Assembly: GCA_026874595.1 (NCBI GenBank)
Contig: CM049310.1
Location: 87,397,056-87,461,055 of the forward strand
Length of the DNA stretch: 64,000 nt
DNA from: Sipunculus nudus
Lineage: Eukaryota > Annelida > Sipuncula > Golfingiida > Sipunculidae
Reading direction: 5' to 3'
A program made the translations under genes and the position numbers. The notes beneath the pieces are model-generated. The model worked only from the letters and a program-made list of their open reading frames with translations. It did not search any database and had not been told where the DNA came from. Shown in pieces: positions 14,501 to 26,424 of the stretch; the first letter of the stretch is position 1; the number at the start of each line of letters is the position of its first letter.

Positions 14501-16712
14501 TATATTTCAACAGATTTGACCTGGAAATCCAAAGTGAAGATCACCAGTCTTTAAACAAATCCAAAATCTTAGTAGAAACAATTTTTGTGTCAAACATGAG
14601 GGAAAAATATGCAGAACTTAAAAAGTTACGGGGTACACAAATCCTATGTTTCTGCAGATTTGACACTGAAAGTCAAGGTCACAATTTTTCCAACATTTCC
14701 GAGACTGTGATGGAAACAATTTGTGTGTAAAATTTGAAGGGAAAATACGCAGTACTTCAAAAGTTGTGGGCTTCATAAGAATCCCATAACCTATATATCA
14801 GATCCGACCTTGAAAATCAAGGCCACCACTTTCAAGAAAACTTGGTTGAAACCATCTGAAGAAAAATATGCAGTATTCAATACTAAATGCAATATTAAAT
14901 GCAGTTTTATGGTTCACCATAAGCATGCAATTTGGCTGATTAGACTTAAGGGTCATGGTCATCAGTTTTCAAACTCATTCAACAAATTATTAGCAGAAAT
15001 CTTTCATTTTGATTTTAGAAAAATACACTGATCCACTTAATGATATGTTTTGTTTTGGTGAAGGTCATGACCTAGTTTGAATAAACTTCATCCGATTACC
15101 AATATCTATGCATAACATGAAAGAAATCTGTCCATTAGTTTTTTACTTAGAACGCTCACTCTACTGTCAAGAGGCAATGATGGACGTATGATAAGGCACA
15201 AACACAAGAAAAGCATTATAGGTGGCACCACCAGTCTCCTATACAAGACAAAGCTATTATAGATCTTAAGTCAACCTGACTTTTGGAACAATAAAACCAC
15301 CTTTCTTGAGATATTTATGTTTTTGTGTGATTTTCACCTACAACGGACCTATTCCAAGGTCAAGGTCACTTTCCTAGTGAAGGTCATGACCCTATTTTAA
15401 AGTGTTCATCCTCTCACCCATATCCATGCAAATCTATTCATATCTATGTCAAGTTTGATAATGATCTGTGAAATATTTTTTGGTTATATGGCTCACAAGA
15501 TTTGTCTGTAGTGGCAGGACAGTGCTGATGCTATAGTATTCCCAATTTTGTTTTCGGTGAAAACAAATTCTAGTCTCATCAGAAAATAACAGAAATAAAA
15601 TGCTAACCTTGTAGTTTTTGAGAGACAGAAAGAGAAGATCCACATCAAACTGGCTTTCATCTGGTATTTGATCATCATATTTTGAGCTCAGAGGTGTCTT
15701 GAACGGGAGAAATTTTCCTGAAAATGAAGAATAACAACACAAGAAAAATACAAACAAGGTTATACCAAGGTGAATTTTTATTTACTAAATTTACACCTAA
15801 CCATTCATAAATTACCTGGCATGACCTTAATATTATTTACTGTGAAATTCTATTAATGCCTTTGTTCAATAGAAAAACATGTTAATGTATGTCTGTGAAT
15901 AAAAGCAGATTTGCTAATGCTAAATATACTTATCACTGTAAATAAATGTTAAAAAAATGAAGGATATATCAATTATAAAGCAATTTAAAATAAGTTTACA
16001 ATTTAAAACTCTAATGAAGTTAACATAACATTCACAGAGCTTAGAACATTTAAATGAATATAATTTAATCATGTGAAAAGTCATGGAGGCCCTGGACACA
16101 AATTAAATGATATAACCCACCATCAATACAAAAAAAATTTAAAAAGATTAAACAGATTTATCACTACTGCCAATAAAGAGTTACATCAATATTATATATC
16201 TATTAGAACTGCAGTTTACCCCTATACAGATTAGTGGTGTGCAAATTAATCAATTACATTAATGACTAATTGTTTTCTTTCATAACCGATTTAATTGATT
16301 GCATTTTTGCATAATCAATCACATATGATTATGCATGCACATCCAAAGTCATGTTATCCCGATATATAAAATATTTTTCTGTCAAAGAAATGATGGGCCA
16401 CAAAACAGCAAAGAACAATAAAACTTAACCTTGTTTAATGAATGTGTCAAAAACCCAGCCATTACCTTAACAAAATAATGTTTTCATCATGTATAATTTA
16501 CTGAATACATACACATTTTCTATGTATTCAAATGTGAATATTAATACCTTTGATATTTTATAAATATTTGAATACAAATACACAAAATTGTGTATTCAAA
16601 TACATTCAGATATGTCTAATACAAATTATAAATCTTGTTTACCTGCAAGAATCTGACCTTTACGAGGACAGTGTAACCAGCGAGGTGGAATTAGCTTAGA
16701 CTTGTCTGTCAT
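2570..16712 (-). CDS. RNGTT: mRNA capping enzyme (triphosphatase-guanylyltransferase), N-terminal part, 9 exons
   Basis: This nuclear enzyme removes the 5' gamma-phosphate from nascent mRNA and then adds GMP to form the cap. Coding exons, 5' to 3': 16712-16643, 15717-15608, 12777-12674, 12215-12127, 11657-11582, 7543-7513, 6866-6758, 4451-4360, 2686-2570. All have AG/GT borders and compatible phases, giving 266 codons. The start [20 protein letters not shown] matches the family N-terminus. The triphosphatase active-site loop [10 protein letters not shown], with its Cys and Arg, is intact at 11657-11582. It is followed by [12 protein letters not shown] and PPLPDWC, an acidic then basic linker, and the guanylyltransferase entry [12 protein letters not shown]. 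The animal protein is about 600 residues; the catalytic KxDG lysine motif and the rest are not found and must lie left of position 1. A splice acceptor 14 nt before the ATG implies an upstream non-coding exon. Confidence 0.95.
3135..3255. repeat. Short degenerate tandem repeat, about 50 bp, three copies
   Basis: A motif like TACCTTTGCTCAGTAAGCCA recurs three times at roughly 50-bp spacing (about 3139, 3191 and 3240), with decay in the third copy. It lies downstream of the last visible capping-enzyme exon, inside its next intron. No function is suggested. Confidence 0.5.
5524..6560 (+). mobile_element. Element B, diverged relative of element A
   Basis: It starts AACTAGAATATGGGTAGTCA and ends with the same hairpin type at 6527-6558 (GTATCCGC...GCGGATAC). 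Inside are degraded repeat units with the landmarks CCAAGATCTATGGACATGCA and GGTGGTGCCACC. It is older or less well kept than element A, but both ends remain. It lies in the capping-enzyme intron between the 6758-6866 and 4360-4451 exons. The short reading frames inside it are by-products of the repeats. Confidence 0.65.
6873..7129. mobile_element. MITE with TACAGTRAARCCTG ends and 18-bp internal repeats
   Basis: The terminal inverted repeats TACAGTAAAACCTG (6873-6886) and CAGGCTTCACTGTA (7116-7129) are near-perfect. The interior is a degenerate minisatellite of about 17-18 bp, unit TAAGACCACCTGTCTAG, repeated roughly ten times. The element ends a few bases from the acceptor of the capping-enzyme exon at 6758-6866, so the sequence just upstream of that exon, in gene orientation, is transposon-derived. 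Confidence 0.75.
8338..9395 (+). mobile_element. Element C, truncated relative of element A
   Basis: It begins AACTAGAATATGGGTAGTCA and carries a tandem array whose landmark TCAGGTGGATAAGTCAAACC recurs at 8551, 8829 and (with changes) about 9107, a period of 278 bp. It ends in the same GTTTATGTGTGG...AAAGGTCAGAGGTCAA segment that precedes the 3' end of element A, but the terminal hairpin is missing, so it is 3'-truncated. AGGTGGCGCCACCT palindromes are present. An isolated TAGGTGGCGCCACCAATA at about 9838 is probably another fragment. Confidence 0.7.
10230..11335. repeat. Composite repeat with about 145-bp tandem units and GGACGGA-rich ends
   Basis: About six tandem copies carry the landmark GGTCTGGAGCCCTCATAGGT, starting near 10394, 10541, 10707, 10853, 10998 and 11133. 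Each also carries GGCGGCCATATTGGAATTC and GGGAAAGCTGCAGAAGGTTG. The array is bounded by GGCTGACGGACGACGCTGCG on the left (about 10290) and by short GGACGGAAGGACAGA repeats plus GGTGATCACTATAGGGCACC on the right. Such ends are typical of interspersed repeats in bivalves (from memory). It lies in an intron of the capping-enzyme gene. Confidence 0.65.
11391..11490. repeat. Fragment of a dispersed TACTGTGGTTGGCT-end element
   Basis: GAAACCCTCATGAAAACG..., CCGCAAAATTTAAGCC and the end GTAGCCAACCACAGTA match the 3' half of the element at 59795-60255. The fragment is diverged and sits in an intron of the capping-enzyme gene. Confidence 0.5.
14332..14880. repeat. Diverged tandem repeat, about 140-bp unit
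   Basis: The landmark CTTAAAAAGTTATGGGGTTC, followed by CAGATTTGACCTTGAAA and GTCAAACATGAGGGAAAAATA, recurs at about 14330, 14470, 14615 and 14755. The short plus-strand reading frames here come from this periodicity and are not genes. Downstream to about 15480 the same style continues with AAGGTCATGACC motifs and a GGTGGCACCACCAGTCTCC fragment near 15222. Confidence 0.55.
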
Positions 16713-16726
16713 GATTTTACATCAGT

Positions 16727-19499
16727 CTGAAAAGGAAAAATATATATTGTAATCTATTTGGCTGATTCTAGAAACAGAAGTCAAAAAGTGATGGAGAACA
16801 AAGAATTTACGGTGTGTTGCTGCCAAAATAACATTAATTTCTCAAGCTTTAAATGGAATATATGTAATCCCACACAATCCTGTACAAGGCTATGAGAATC
16901 AGGATTCAGAATTATTTTACTGATACTCAAATTTGCTAATGCAAGTCCGCTAGAAGTAAATATTCCCACATGAGAAAGCCTGTTCAAATATAATCTAAAT
17001 GAAACAAAGAACAGGCACATTTTTCCAGAAACCTTTACCAAATTGATAATTTTTTCTGCAAAGAGATATGCTTCAGGGTATTGAATTTTTATTGATCAAT
17101 TACAGCCAATGATCTTTCAATGCGAGAATTATTAAGGTTGCACAAAATCATATAACGGATTCAAGCCCAGCAAAATGTATACCAGCCCAGTTGTTACCAA
17201 GGTAACACACTTGATTGTTTCAGCTGGCCGGGTGCATGTAGCACATTTCAGCTAGGTGCTGAAAATTTGTAAATTGGCAGTGATGATGTAACACATGCAG
17301 TGCATAGAGCTAGCCTGAAACAATCATCAGCCAATCACCGGGGGCTTAACCACTGGCTAAATGTCCTACAAGTGGGTACATTGTTGTCACCTGCATGCGC
17401 TCCTGTCCGCTATAGATAAATGAAGGCCAGGACCTGTGGGTCAGAGTTTACAACAGATCCACAACTGGGTCTATGGTTTTACCCTTCAAACACCATGTAA
17501 AACTTCAGCAGGTCCCATGTGACTGGCACGCATACTGTGATGCTAGACAGACTGGACAGTTAATATAAAAAACTTAAAAGGACTGCATTGGTACTACAAA
17601 AAGCATAGGTAATCGAGTACAAACTAGTGGGCTCTGACACCCACACATGAAAATCTAAGTCAGTTATGCACCCATAACTTATCAAGAGTTTTAATCTGGC
17701 TATGCCCATCAGTTATGAAACTGTAAAATGAAAATAATTATTTGAGAAAAAGATCAACCCAAAACGGCAAAAGGCAAAACAATTATCTTTTATTCCATCA
17801 ACCAGTTTTCAGGGTTTCCCTTTTCTCTCAACATCTTTCTGCACAGCGGATGATTTAATTTTTTCACTCTTACACACTGACAGACGTGAAGATGAAAGCA
17901 AACGTACACGCCTCGGTCTCTGCACATCAAACGGAATCAAATCAAAACATCTGCGCTTTTGCAAGCGGTAGTGCAGTCGAAAAGGAAGAGACCAAATAAG
18001 TGAACTCTTTTCCGACTATAAAAGAGGTTTAAATTCCACAGCTAACACAGTTTTCAGTTCTTCGTCATCTCTAAGAATTCCCAGAAAACATTTCACTCTT
18101 TTTGTCCAAATCACTCGTGTTGAACTGCTCGCAACCCTTGTGTGTGATTTTCACATAAAAGTTAGATGATTCTTGAGAAAAAGTGGAGTAAATGAAGAAA
18201 GATGGGAAAATTAATCAACATAAAATATGTGTTAAATGTCCTAAAATTAAATTTACTAGACACATTACGTACTGTGAAAGCAATTTTGTAACAGAAGCAT
18301 ATATTCTTGTAAAATGAAAGAGGTTTAAATTACATAAAACACAGAGTCGCATTTTCATAAGAGACATCAGGATTTTGGTGTAAGGGCTTGTCACTGATTA
18401 AAAATATGATGTCAAATATTGGATGTCGGATACCAAGTCGGGGAATGGTGAGTCGGACACCAGACGGGACGTTACTGTATACAAAGACACAGCAAAAAAT
18501 CATAATAAATATAATTGTATTTTTTTTCAGTGTAATGCACGTATGTAAACATTTTTATCTTATTAAATCTAATATCATAAAAAGCAACTTTCTGCTCTAA
18601 ATTTACAATATAAGTAAAATTGATCACCATGTCCATAAATTCTTTGTAATAATTATATGTGAGAAAGATACCTTGGGCTTTTATATCATAGTCTTCACAG
18701 ACTAACTTCCCAGATGATCTCAGACTCTTATTTTAGTATCTCTACAATATTTTTTATGCTATTGTTCATATTCATATTAATGATACTATTGATAGTGGCC
18801 GGTAATAATAGCCTATAGCCAATGTTGTTCATATTGAACTGTACGTTTGTATGCACTGACCTAAAATAAAACTTTTATTGTATCGCCAATAATCAATTAT
18901 TTTTATTATTCTTACTTGTTCAAGATGAGTAAGTTTTCAAAATGCAAGCATATTAAATGTTCTTTTTCCCAAGCCTATTGGATAATTATTTAGCACATTG
19001 TAAATTTTCACATTTTTTATTTCTTTATACTGTTCAAATTATAAGTACCATTTCAATGGTATTATACATATAATTATAAATTGCACACGGCTGATGTATT
19101 AGTATAGGCTACTAGCTATTTATTATTATACTATATTTTTATATATATCAAGTAATAAGCCAAACGTGAAAGTGGAATCTATGTAAATATGTTACCTTGC
19201 ACCGTATGCTATTTTAAAGTTTAACAAAAATGCTTCAGAGAGATAACTAAAATTTGAGTCAAATCCCTGGGTATCAAGGACATGTAAGAAATGACAAGTA
19301 AATATTTTTAATTTTCAACGATTGGAAATATGTTTTTAAAGGCCTTGATTCGATCTCGATCATAGATAATAAATTAAGAATGTATATATATTTAATTTAC
19401 TTTTATTTACAATATTTAGAGAAGAAAATAACTTCACATGATTTTTTTAAAGTAAATACCCTAGTGAACATTTTTATACACATTCATACATGAATTAAA
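16727..19499. other. Intergenic DNA between capping-enzyme and UPF0449 genes
   Basis: No coding exon is visible. A 5' non-coding exon of the capping enzyme must lie here or further right, because an acceptor occurs at 16727. Around 17160-17560 there is moderately GC-richer, non-repetitive DNA. From about 18500 to 19500 the sequence is very AT-rich. Confidence 0.5.
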
Positions 19500-20300
19500 C
19501 TGAAATAATGTAATATGTTACGATTCTTCTGTTACGCTCCCGAGGCAGCGGAAATCTTGCGCTTCTAAAGAAGCAACTGATTTTCACGCTGCCAGCTTTG
19601 ACCGTTTATGATATAATTAGACACCAGATGGCGGTTCGTTGTCCGCTGAAATAATTAAACGTGCGTATGATGTGACAAGCAGCCAATCAGATGCCAATAA
19701 ACAAACACTCGACAGGCATCCTGGCTCCGCCCATTGCTGCGCTTCAAGCGCCGCTTGATGAGTTTCCGGTCGAATTTAAATTGCCCCCTTTGCATTCTCG
19801 CATCATCGACCGATTCCATTTAGACATTATGACTGTGTTAGCGTAGCCATGTATCTGTTGTCTGCAGAACTGAAACCAGCCAGCGAGGTGTGCACGCAGC
19901 CTTTGTTGTTACGTTTCGTTTGAATTACAGCTCACCGGCAGAGAATCCTATGTACCAAAGGCCCTAAGCAAACGACGTCAGGGGCAATTCTCTCTGAGCC
20001 TGTGGCCTGTTCAGACGGTTACGCGGGGCGATGAGCTGTCACTCTAAACGAAATGAACATGATTGGCTCCGTGTATTCCTCGCTTGGCTTTGTCTTCCAG
20101 CACAAGGTCTCATCTGATTGGACAAAAATACAGTGCTCCCCTCTGGTGTAGCAATTCAGGATACGAGGTCATAACAAACAGCGCCTTACGATAAAGGTAG
20201 TAGCCCTATAGGTTAAGCGCTGTGTAAAGAGCGTATTCTTCTGTTTCCTTGTTGCCAGTATGACATGGTAACCGACATCCGATTTCGACATTGATATTTT
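19500..20300. promoter_or_regulatory. Candidate promoter region of the UPF0449 gene, possibly bidirectional
   Basis: Base composition changes sharply from AT-rich DNA to CpG-richer DNA. The block 19681-19760 contains CCAATCAG, a CCAAT box in the forward sense, and CTCCGCCC, an inverted GC box. It lies upstream of the UPF0449 start codon at 20576 and upstream, at a distance, of the divergent capping-enzyme gene, so it could serve both. The block is partly duplicated inside the UPF0449 intron. The assignment is inference from composition and motifs only. Confidence 0.4.
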
Positions 20301-20575
20301 TATCTATACTCAAGGTCAAGGCCGCAAATGTCACTTGGAAATAAAATTTCGAAATTATCCCTGGCATTTACTTGTTAAAAAATATGATTATCATGTAAAT
20401 ATTACTAAAAGGTTAATTTTTAATAACTCCGTATTTTAAATTCTCTTTGACAACCCTGTGAAATATCTGAAGGGTAGAATGGCACCATTGAATGCAAGCA
20501 TTAGGGACCCATCCTTAAATATTTCACCAAATTCGGTCGGACGTGTACACTTCCAACTTCCATAATCATACAGAT

Positions 20576-22326
20576 ATGTCACAAAAACAAAATACCTATC
20601 ATGTTCGGCCAGAACCTCCCGACATTGACCAGATCATCAAAGACATTAAGGGCGCACCAAGAGATGACATAGCTTTTCTGGACATAGGTATGTCATTTAA
20701 TGAGTATTTTCTTGTTTTATCGCCCAGACCAGACTCCTCAACACCTTCACTTCAGTACCCCCCCCCCCTCCCCCCAGCTCCCCCCAACGCCGGAGCTGCT
20801 GTAGAATCCGTACTTTAGGTTAGATATGTTAGATAGGCTTATGTGGGATAGTAGACAATAGAATGCCGTTTAACAAACACTTGACAGGAAACATAGCTCC
20901 GCCCACAGCTGCGCTTTAAACGCTGCTTGATAGTTACAGCTAGTCTCGATGAAAACTGAAAGGCTAGGCTACTTCAGTCTTGACAAAGCATTCATTTTTC
21001 TTGATGCAAAATACATGCCCCACAAAATAATTTGCATGACCTAAATATCTGATGAAAAGTGACAACTGGGTATAAATGATACATCATTTTACTTCTGTGT
21101 GTATTTTTTAACTATTTTGGGTAGAAAATAATACTTGCCATGGTGTCTGAAATGCTTATCATTCTAATTTTACAACCCAGGATAGGCTTCCCAGATCTCA
21201 GTCCTTCTGTTCACCATTATCCCGGCGAGCCGTTTTCCTGTTGGCCAGGGTCTCACAACAAGCTGCCTCATTTGAATGGATATGTTGACAACAAACACAC
21301 GTTTCCAAAAACATGGGAGTTTTCCAGATAATAAACAAAGGTCAGATAATTGCTGCAAATCGTGAATAAAATTGATCTAACTGACAACAGCTTGTTATAG
21401 CCCAAAAAACAGTTCATTGAATACTTGCAATGAAAAAAATCAAACATATTTAAGATAAACACGCACTTTTAGGCTAAAGCTGACTATGGGCTACGCGCAT
21501 GCTGCCTAGTGAGAAAAGGCCACTCAATAATATGCATGCATGGTCAGAAGGACACATGGTGGTTTGAAAGCCATTAGTCAACAAATGGATACAGTGAGTT
21601 TAGGAAGAATTAAGTCAAGTATACAACATAAACATCCATTAACCATTTGTGAACATGATTAATGTACATTGTCATTTATTTGACATGTTTTTCTGTAATA
21701 AGGGTTTGAGGGGGCTTGCTCTATTTTGTTCACCAAGTTTCCATGACGTTAATGTAACTCAACATCAGGTCCCATGACAAGATAACAGCTTAGTTACTCT
21801 TTGTAAATAAATTGTCGAATTTCGCTCCCTGTGTGTTCTCGCATCATGGGCCGATTATTACATTTTACTATGTTAGCTTAGCCATGTATCCATTGCAAGC
21901 AAACAGTTACCAGTCCAGCGTGGTGTGCACAGAGCCAATGTTGTTACATTTCGTTTGCGAGACAGCTCACAATATCATGTTGTGAAAGTCATATCTGGAG
22001 TTTATTATTTTTAGCAAGCCTAGTAACTTATATCTTTCTTTGCAGGATGCAGAAACACATCTGGCACTCTGGGCAATGACACGTTCAGCGAAGCTGGATC
22101 TCCAGTGCCACCACCAGAGGGCAGCTCAGGAGATGACCAAAACTCCACGCTTAGTGAAACAGAATCTACATACCGACAGGCTGTCCAGTTCTTAACACTC
22201 TCCAGCCAGCTAAAGGAGGCCCCAGAAAGCCTGCAGACACAGTATGAACATTTACAAAAACTTGGGAAGGAGCTAACACAAAGTATAGATGAACTAAAAA
22301 AATTGTCAACTGATGCCCTGAGGTAG
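20576..22326 (+). CDS. UPF0449 family protein (C19orf25-like), two exons
   Basis: Exons are 20576-20687 (donor ATAG|GTATGT) and 22046-22326 (acceptor TTTGCAG), joined in phase 1, giving 130 residues. Exon 1 encodes RPEPPDIDQIIKDIKGAPRD, the signature of the small UPF0449 family; the human member, C19orf25, has a similar RPAPP...ILEDVRGAP segment. Exon 2 has an acidic, proline-containing linker and then a predicted coiled coil from STYRQAVQFLTL to the end, matching the family's C-terminal helix. The length is close to the human protein (about 118 residues). The family's function is not known. The ATG is the first in frame before the conserved motif. AATAAA at 22561-22566 is a likely poly(A) signal. 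Without splicing, exon 1 would run into a poly-C tract. Confidence 0.88.
20865..21970 (+). repeat. Split second copy of the upstream promoter-like block inside the intron
   Basis: Segment 20865-20933 (AACAAACACTTGACAGG, CTCCGCCCA, GCTGCGCTTTAAACG) matches 19693-19761. Segment 21814-21970 (GTCGAATTTCGCTCCCT, TTCTCGCATCATGGGCCGAT, TTAGCCATGTATCC) matches 19769-19935. The two halves are contiguous in the upstream copy but are separated in the intron by about 880 bp of unrelated DNA (20934-21813). I see no clear transposon ends in that spacer. Confidence 0.7.
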
Positions 22327-22569
22327 CATTCATATGGATATAAACTAGATTATTGTACTCAACCTTGATTTTCCCCGCCTTTGACTGCAAGCTCTGATTG
22401 TTCACAAGATTCAGTTTAATATTTGGTATTTTTCATATCATTCTTGTGGTAGTCACCACAAAATAAGGACATGTGTAACTCTCAAAAAGGTTATTGAATT
22501 TTCTTTGTTTTATGGATATACTTTCATTACACCTATCTGTTTTGTTCAATGAAATGCCCTAATAAACTA

Positions 22570-25500
22570 GAATACTTGAGTTCATGCCGATTTCTTGGTT
22601 TCTGTTAGGGAAAATTGTTACATTTAAAATATGGGATCATATTGCACATATTCAGTTTACACTTTTACTTTTTTTGTGAATTTACCTGTCCATGTTGCAA
22701 ATAGTACCTTTTGCAAAAATAGTATTTAACAGGAAATCGAGAGCATAAATTGAACAATTTGCAGTGTATTCAGAGTGATTAGAATTATAAAAATTTTTTC
22801 TTGAAATTTTGAAGAATACTGTAAAATCCACGAGTTAAATTCAGGGAAACCATAAATTCCATTACAGTATTGTGACATCAAAAAATCATATAAGACCAGT
22901 TTATGTTAGCTTGAGACCATGCTCGTCTGATGTTGCAAGCACTGATGTTCATGGAATTAACAGATATTTCCCTAAGCATAGACTTTTGTAACAGATATAT
23001 ATCAAAAACAAAATGTAAAATGTGGCTCAGATTGTGGGGGGATGGGAGGTAACCTTCCCAGGCATGTGGATGACAAATTTAACAATGGCTAATGCCATAA
23101 TGGGTTGTAGGAATTTGCCAGGTGATAGCATACAACTCATCCCTGCCTTTACATCATGCTCAAGGACAAATTTTGTTGTCATTTTTGGCAACACCTGACC
23201 TCATGGCCTGCAAGTTCGCTGTTACTTGGCATAAACCAGATCTATTGTCAGGTTTTTAACATACTTTCTAGCAACATCTACTGTGTGCAAGAAACATTCC
23301 ATTTTTACTAAGCATATTTTTAAATCCTTCTGCATGTTTTTAGCTCAGCTGACTGTAAGTCATATGGTCATTGTCCAAAGTCTGTCCGTTGGTTAGACAG
23401 GTATGTTTTGAAACCGTTAGACCTACAAATCCTAAATTCTGCATACTGTTAAATTTAAACAAAATCTCCTACCAAACCAAAATATGGGTCACTGCCATTT
23501 CGTTCTTTCCGAGAAATTAAGGAAAAAGCTCGATTTTCCATTAAAACCCTATTATCACACTTCAGGACTGCATAATATCAAAACCACATATCTGTTTTTC
23601 TTAATATTTACCAGAAGTATTCTCATATATATTTCTTTTATACATGCCAGAAATTAAGTCTGTTCAATGTATTTCTAAGTTATGGGCCCGAACAAAATGG
23701 ACTTTGTTAAAAATCAGGAAAAATATTTACTCACTTGAAATTTTTTAAGCGAGAGACTTTTTATCCAAGTATATAACTTTGATTAATTAAGATTCAATTG
23801 TATACCCAAAAAAAGATCTGATTTTTTTAAATTTTTCAAGTTATTAGCTTAAAAAAAATCACCTTAAATTTTGCCAAACTTTGACCAAGGCAAATTTTTT
23901 TCCTGTGAGTACTTGTGATTTAAATTTCACAGCATGTAAATCTAAGTATTTAATTTGTTCAAATCAGAAATTTGAAAATGAAAGCTTGAAAATTAGGATA
24001 GTTATTTAATTTTTTTTTGAGGCTCCACTGTAGTCACTTGCTTTGTCAAGATGCAGGCAGCCCGCTCCTGTTCACTGGAAGTCAGCTATACCAGGGTTCC
24101 TGATTTGTTACAGTCACTGGGGGAGATCCCCTGCTGTGACAGCTGTACAGTTATTCTCATATTATTCCCCCCCCCCCTGTTTGCACTGTATTTCCTGACT
24201 ATTTTATTGTATTGCTGTTTACACTCCCATATACAAAAAATTTCTTGAAAAAGTAATTCATGGAGTAATCCAGAAGATCCCATGTGTTAATGTAGCATTT
24301 TGAAAGAAGTAAATTTTCTTTTATATAATTTTAACAAATTAAAATATAATTAAACCCATCAGTATGCATAAATTTATAAAATATGAAGCAAATTAAAATT
24401 AAATAAAGCACAATTTTGTCTTGTTTGAGTTCATACGATTCTTTTGTGTTAATTCATCACTTGTAGCCTGTTTAGTTTATCAGCTGTTTACCATGTTGTC
24501 AATGCAACAGGATGGGTGGCCGCAGGAGTACATTCCCCCTAGATGGCTTGTATCACGAATCAAGTTAAGCTAACCAGCATGAATATAAATGCCTACCGAG
24601 TCATGTATTTACAGCCAGCCCCTGCCAGTCTGCTGCTGTTGCATTTTCTTGCAACCGTTAATTTATCAGGAGATACTAATAAGGTATTTCAAGGAAAAAC
24701 TTGTTTGAATAAATAAGTGCAATGTATACTAATAGTGACAGGATGTAGGAGTTGCAAGTCTTCCAGTTGAATACAGCAAAAGCAATTACCGTACTTGTTG
24801 ATACAATGTGACAATGGAATGATATTTTTACTGGTTATTTCAATATAATGCAATGGGATCACCTCAATAAAATGGGTGAAATGACCATCACCTCATGGCA
24901 TGCTAGGATGATATTCAGTGCTGACAGTTTAAACTAATTGAGAATCTGGGCCAGTCAGGTCAAAGATGCTTAAAGGTGCCTATTCTGATATTTGACATCT
25001 GTTACGTAAAGATCATCCCTTGAACCTGTCATAAAACTAGGCCATAAAACCCAAATCTGACTGTACACAAGCTGTTCATTTTGATTTTATCCACCTGTTT
25101 ATAACATGTGGGGGGAGCCTGCCAAAATAATCCAAACAAATTCAACAAGGACATCTGGCAGTAAGTCTGACAAACCTGTTTTGCAGAGGCCGTTTTGCAG
25201 CCAGCGACCTTTAAACTTCTGCATATATGCAGTCACTTTATGTCACATTCCGAATTTCTGTGTCAACATGTACTACGGTAGGTTTATTAACAGCTTGTTG
25301 ATTTACAAGTTGATACATCAATCACGGAGGGTTATAAGAAGCTTATGCAGGAATTACCTAGAGTTGTTAGTTAATGTGTACTCGAGTGATCCAGAAATCA
25401 CAATTTTTTCAGAAAAGGTAGGTAAATGGCTTGCTTCAAACAAATTGAGAATTTGGGCCACTGTCTGGTCAAAGATGCTTAAATTTGTCATGATGAGCAG

Positions 25501-26424
25501 GCTCAGTTTATATCCCTGTTAGATCTGCAGGGAGGTTAGTACTTAGTAGTGATGTTGATGATAAGGAACAACACAGAATTACAATAAAATCTCCTACCCT
25601 CCCAGATTTGTCCCCCCCCCCCCCCCCTCCTAAATAAAAGGACCATTGGGCTATATACTGTGTTTTGCACAATGTCCAGCTCACTAGAAATAAGAAAAAA
25701 GCAGATCATGTTTGACAAATTTATTTGTGACAACAAAACAATAGTGAATATCACATTTACTTGTAAAATGGTAGACGGAATATATTATATCAGTTCATAA
25801 TTGGCACGTTCTGACCTTGTTATTTATGAATGGAAGCAACTGTACAATAAAAACATACATAGTAATAATCACAGAAAAGAATATGTCAACAGCAGTTCAA
25901 AATAATCACAGGTATATTAATAATGCTAAATTAAGTGGTAGATCTATGATGAAAGTATTCATAAAAATTCTTACACACTTCCTGTGATGATAAAATAGTT
26001 GTGACATATAGTAATGAATGGGTTGGATAACTCATGAAATAAAATTTAAATAAAGATTCCATCTTGTTATGAATATAACTGAGGACACAGTATTTATGTA
26101 AAGAGTGTAAATTAAAACTTTTTGCTATCGTTAGAAATGCATAGATTCTGCTGAACTATTTTGCAGGCTCTGGACCCTCTGTATTTACGTCATGAGTGTC
26201 TGATTATAAGGGACCAGGTCTTGTTATCTAACACTTAGTGATGCTTCCGTGTATACATCACAGTAGCACATCATCAGCAAATCACACGCTGAATTTGCCC
26301 ATGATTAAATCATACTTGACGAACTATGACTTAAACATCAGGGCAGACAGAAACATAGTGGTCGTCCTGTGTGTATACATCCAACAGAAAGTCAGTTTTC
26401 TCCTTAATTGTCTAAAAACCCTTT
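22570..26424. other. Intergenic DNA between convergent UPF0449 and ODAD3 genes
   Basis: No gene is visible. A diverged direct repeat of about 45 bp (AATTGAGAATCTGGGCCA... and GGTCAAAGATGCTTAAA) occurs near 24940 and again near 25440. Near 23341-23405, TTTAGCTCAGCTGACTG followed by GTCTGTCCGTTGGTTAGACA looks like part of a dispersed repeat. Poly-C runs occur at 24167-24177 and 25612-25627. The 138-codon plus-strand reading frame at 25106-25522 spans one repeat copy and resembles no known protein. Confidence 0.5.

Noticed and set aside
20687-20818. Unspliced extension of UPF0449 exon 1
   Set aside because: The extension runs into poly-C and proline codons, while the GTATGT donor at 20688 joins in phase to an exon with the family's C-terminal helix.
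25106-25522. 138-codon plus-strand reading frame
   Set aside because: No family resemblance, composition like surrounding DNA, and it overlaps a copy of a short dispersed direct repeat (about 25440).
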